A stretch of DNA of 16,997 nt from contig JAJUFK010000018.1 of the NCBI GenBank assembly GCA_029266015.1, positions 1-16,997 of the forward strand, given 5' to 3'. Of this stretch, positions 15,962 to 16,997 are shown piece by piece. A program made the translations under genes and the position numbers. The stretch is from Bacteroidota bacterium. GTDB taxonomy: Bacteria > Bacteroidota > Bacteroidia > Bacteroidales > UBA1715. The number at the start of each line of letters is the position of its first letter. Within the stretch, counting starts at the first letter, position 1. A model generated the notes under the pieces. The model ran no database searches. It saw only the letters and a list, made by a program, of their open reading frames with translations, and was not told the origin of the DNA.

Positions 15962-16636
15962 ATGAATAAAACTTCGTTGTATGTAATTATAGTAGCAGGA
16001 GGTAAAGGATTGCGAATGCAAAGCAATATTCCCAAACAATTTATGCTACTGGCTGGAAAGCCAATTTTACAACATAGTTTAGAAGCTTTTTATAATTATA
16101 ATCAATCCATTATATGCATTGTTGTTCTTCCTAAAGACCAAATTGCTTACTGGAATCAATTATGTAAGGATTATAATTGCAATGTTCCACATATAATAGC
16201 AGAAGGTGGAAGCGAACGATATTTTTCGGTTCTTTCCGGATTACAACATATTACCACACACGGTTTTGTTGCAATTCACGATGGTGTGAGACCTCTTGTT
16301 TCATATGAGGTAATAGCTCAAGGATTTGCGCACGCATTTACTCATTCCAACGCTATTCCTGTTGTTGATTCAGTTGATTCTTTGCGATATGTAGAAAAAG
16401 ATACCAATTATGTAATTCATAGAGAACATATAAAACGAGTACAAACCCCTCAAATATTTGACACAAAAAAATTATTAGACGCCTATACGATAGGATTTGA
16501 TACAAGTTGTACCGACGATGCCACCGTATGGGAAAAAGCAGGGAATACGGTATTTTGTTACAAAGGTGATGAGAAAAATATAAAAATTACAACCAACACA
16601 GATATTCACATTGCAGAATTATTTATGAAAATGTAA
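15962..16636 (+). CDS. ispD: 2-C-methyl-D-erythritol 4-phosphate cytidylyltransferase
   Basis: Joins CTP and 2-C-methyl-D-erythritol 4-phosphate to make CDP-ME, the third step of the MEP isoprenoid pathway. The 224 residues are the usual length for a stand-alone IspD. Seen: the nucleotide-binding loop VAGGKGLRM (11-19; Arg18), IPKQF (23-27; Lys25), HDGVRPLV (106-113; Asp107, Arg110), RVQTPQIF (159-166; Arg159), TDDATVWE (184-191) and KITT (208-211; Lys208). No IspF domain is fused. A terminator and a promoter-like box separate it from the sigma factor unit. The next gene begins 6 bases after its stop and may share its transcript. Confidence 0.96.
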   Translation: MNKTSLYVIIVAGGKGLRMQSNIPKQFMLLAGKPILQHSLEAFYNYNQSIICIVVLPKDQIAYWNQLCKDYNCNVPHIIAEGGSERYFSVLSGLQHITTHGFVAIHDGVRPLVSYEVIAQGFAHAFTHSNAIPVVDSVDSLRYVEKDTNYVIHREHIKRVQTPQIFDTKKLLDAYTIGFDTSCTDDATVWEKAGNTVFCYKGDEKNIKITTNTDIHIAELFMKM

Positions 16637-16642
16637 CCAAAC

Positions 16643-16997
16643 ATGAAAGAAATTCAAAAAACTTATGAATATTTACATCCTGTTACATTAGCTTTTAGAG
16701 ATGCTACTATAGAAAAAGAATATCATGCCCATTATAGAGAAACCTATATCACAGCTAATCGCCTTTGCATTTTTTTAGCAATAGGATTATATGCTATTTT
16801 TGGAATACTTGACTTTTTTAATTCATCACATGACAGTACTCTATATCAAACTATTCGATATGGATTTACAATTCCGTTATCTGTTATTATTTTTATACTC
16901 AGCCTACATTCATCTATTGCAACTAAAAATCATACATTATTTACAATTGGATTATTGTTTTTTGCTATAAGTATTCTTACAATAAACTTTATTGCAG
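16643..16997 (+). CDS. Partial multi-pass membrane protein, 3' end outside the window
   Basis: An open frame from the ATG at 16643 runs to the window edge (118 codons, no stop). After a soluble start (MKEIQKTYEYLHPV) comes a LAFRDATIEKEYHAHYRE segment, then three hydrophobic stretches: about residues 41-58 (LCIFLAIGLYAIFGILDF), 73-90 and 98-118. The RD..IEKEY...YRE...NR...F..IGLYAIFGILD pattern resembles the N-terminal membrane module I remember from adenylate/guanylate cyclases and GGDEF-type signalling proteins, so a sensor with a cytoplasmic output domain beyond the edge is possible. That is inference from memory; only the membrane part is visible. It begins 6 bases after ispD. Confidence 0.7.
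   Translation, partial: MKEIQKTYEYLHPVTLAFRDATIEKEYHAHYRETYITANRLCIFLAIGLYAIFGILDFFNSSHDSTLYQTIRYGFTIPLSVIIFILSLHSSIATKNHTLFTIGLLFFAISILTINFIA

Noticed and set aside
1..16997. Mobile element, CRISPR array, tRNA or rRNA gene
   Set aside because: I saw no transposase or integrase frames, no regularly spaced repeats, and no cloverleaf-like or rRNA-like stretch in the gaps; the gaps are all under about 270 bases.

Overview
The window looks like a stretch of chromosome from an AT-rich member of the Bacteroidota. Four things point there. It carries a DUF6913-type protein next to dapA. A secreted cellulase has the Ig-like modules typical of this phylum. An ECF sigma factor is followed at once by a membrane protein with a 'FxxxxI.P...W' N-terminus and a gliding-motility-type (CHU_C-like) C-terminus. 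Several gene starts have TAnnTTTG boxes upstream, and I saw no clear Shine-Dalgarno sequences. The futalosine hydrolase gene suggests menaquinone made by the futalosine route. I see no rRNA, tRNA, insertion sequence, phage gene or CRISPR array, and no gene-free gap longer than about 270 bases.

Left part (1-10,828), all on the minus strand. Read in the direction of transcription: futalosine hydrolase (mqnB); a tryptophanase/tyrosine phenol-lyase family enzyme; a large secreted family 9 glycoside hydrolase with two Ig-like modules, a CBM9-like module and a duplicated C-terminal module; a membrane-anchored class C beta-lactamase-like serine hydrolase; then a probable operon of an isopropylmalate/citramalate synthase-type enzyme, an exported alpha/beta hydrolase, a DUF6913 protein and dapA. 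A clear intrinsic terminator (8511-8542) ends the lyase transcript. Perfect palindromes sit upstream of the cellulase and the synthase.

Right part (11,095-16,997), all on the plus strand, divergent from mqnB. GTP cyclohydrolase I (folE), malonyl-CoA:ACP transacylase (fabD), D-aminoacyl-tRNA deacylase (dtd, TTG start) and a MazG-type pyrophosphohydrolase are closely packed; the last two overlap by one base. After a 243-base gap with a palindrome over a promoter-like box come an ECF sigma factor and, one base later, its likely membrane-bound regulator. A strong terminator (15,857-15,895) closes that unit. Then a new promoter drives ispD and a multi-pass membrane protein cut by the window edge.

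Most of the window is housekeeping metabolism (lysine, menaquinone, tetrahydropterin/folate, fatty acid, isoprenoid). The parts most worth a second look are the sigma factor/membrane regulator pair, with its duplicated cytoplasmic motif and a secretion-signal-like domain outside the cell; the aromatic amino acid lyase, whose active-site residues match tyrosine phenol-lyase at several positions but depart from both known enzymes near the PLP lysine; and the C-terminal architecture of the cellulase.
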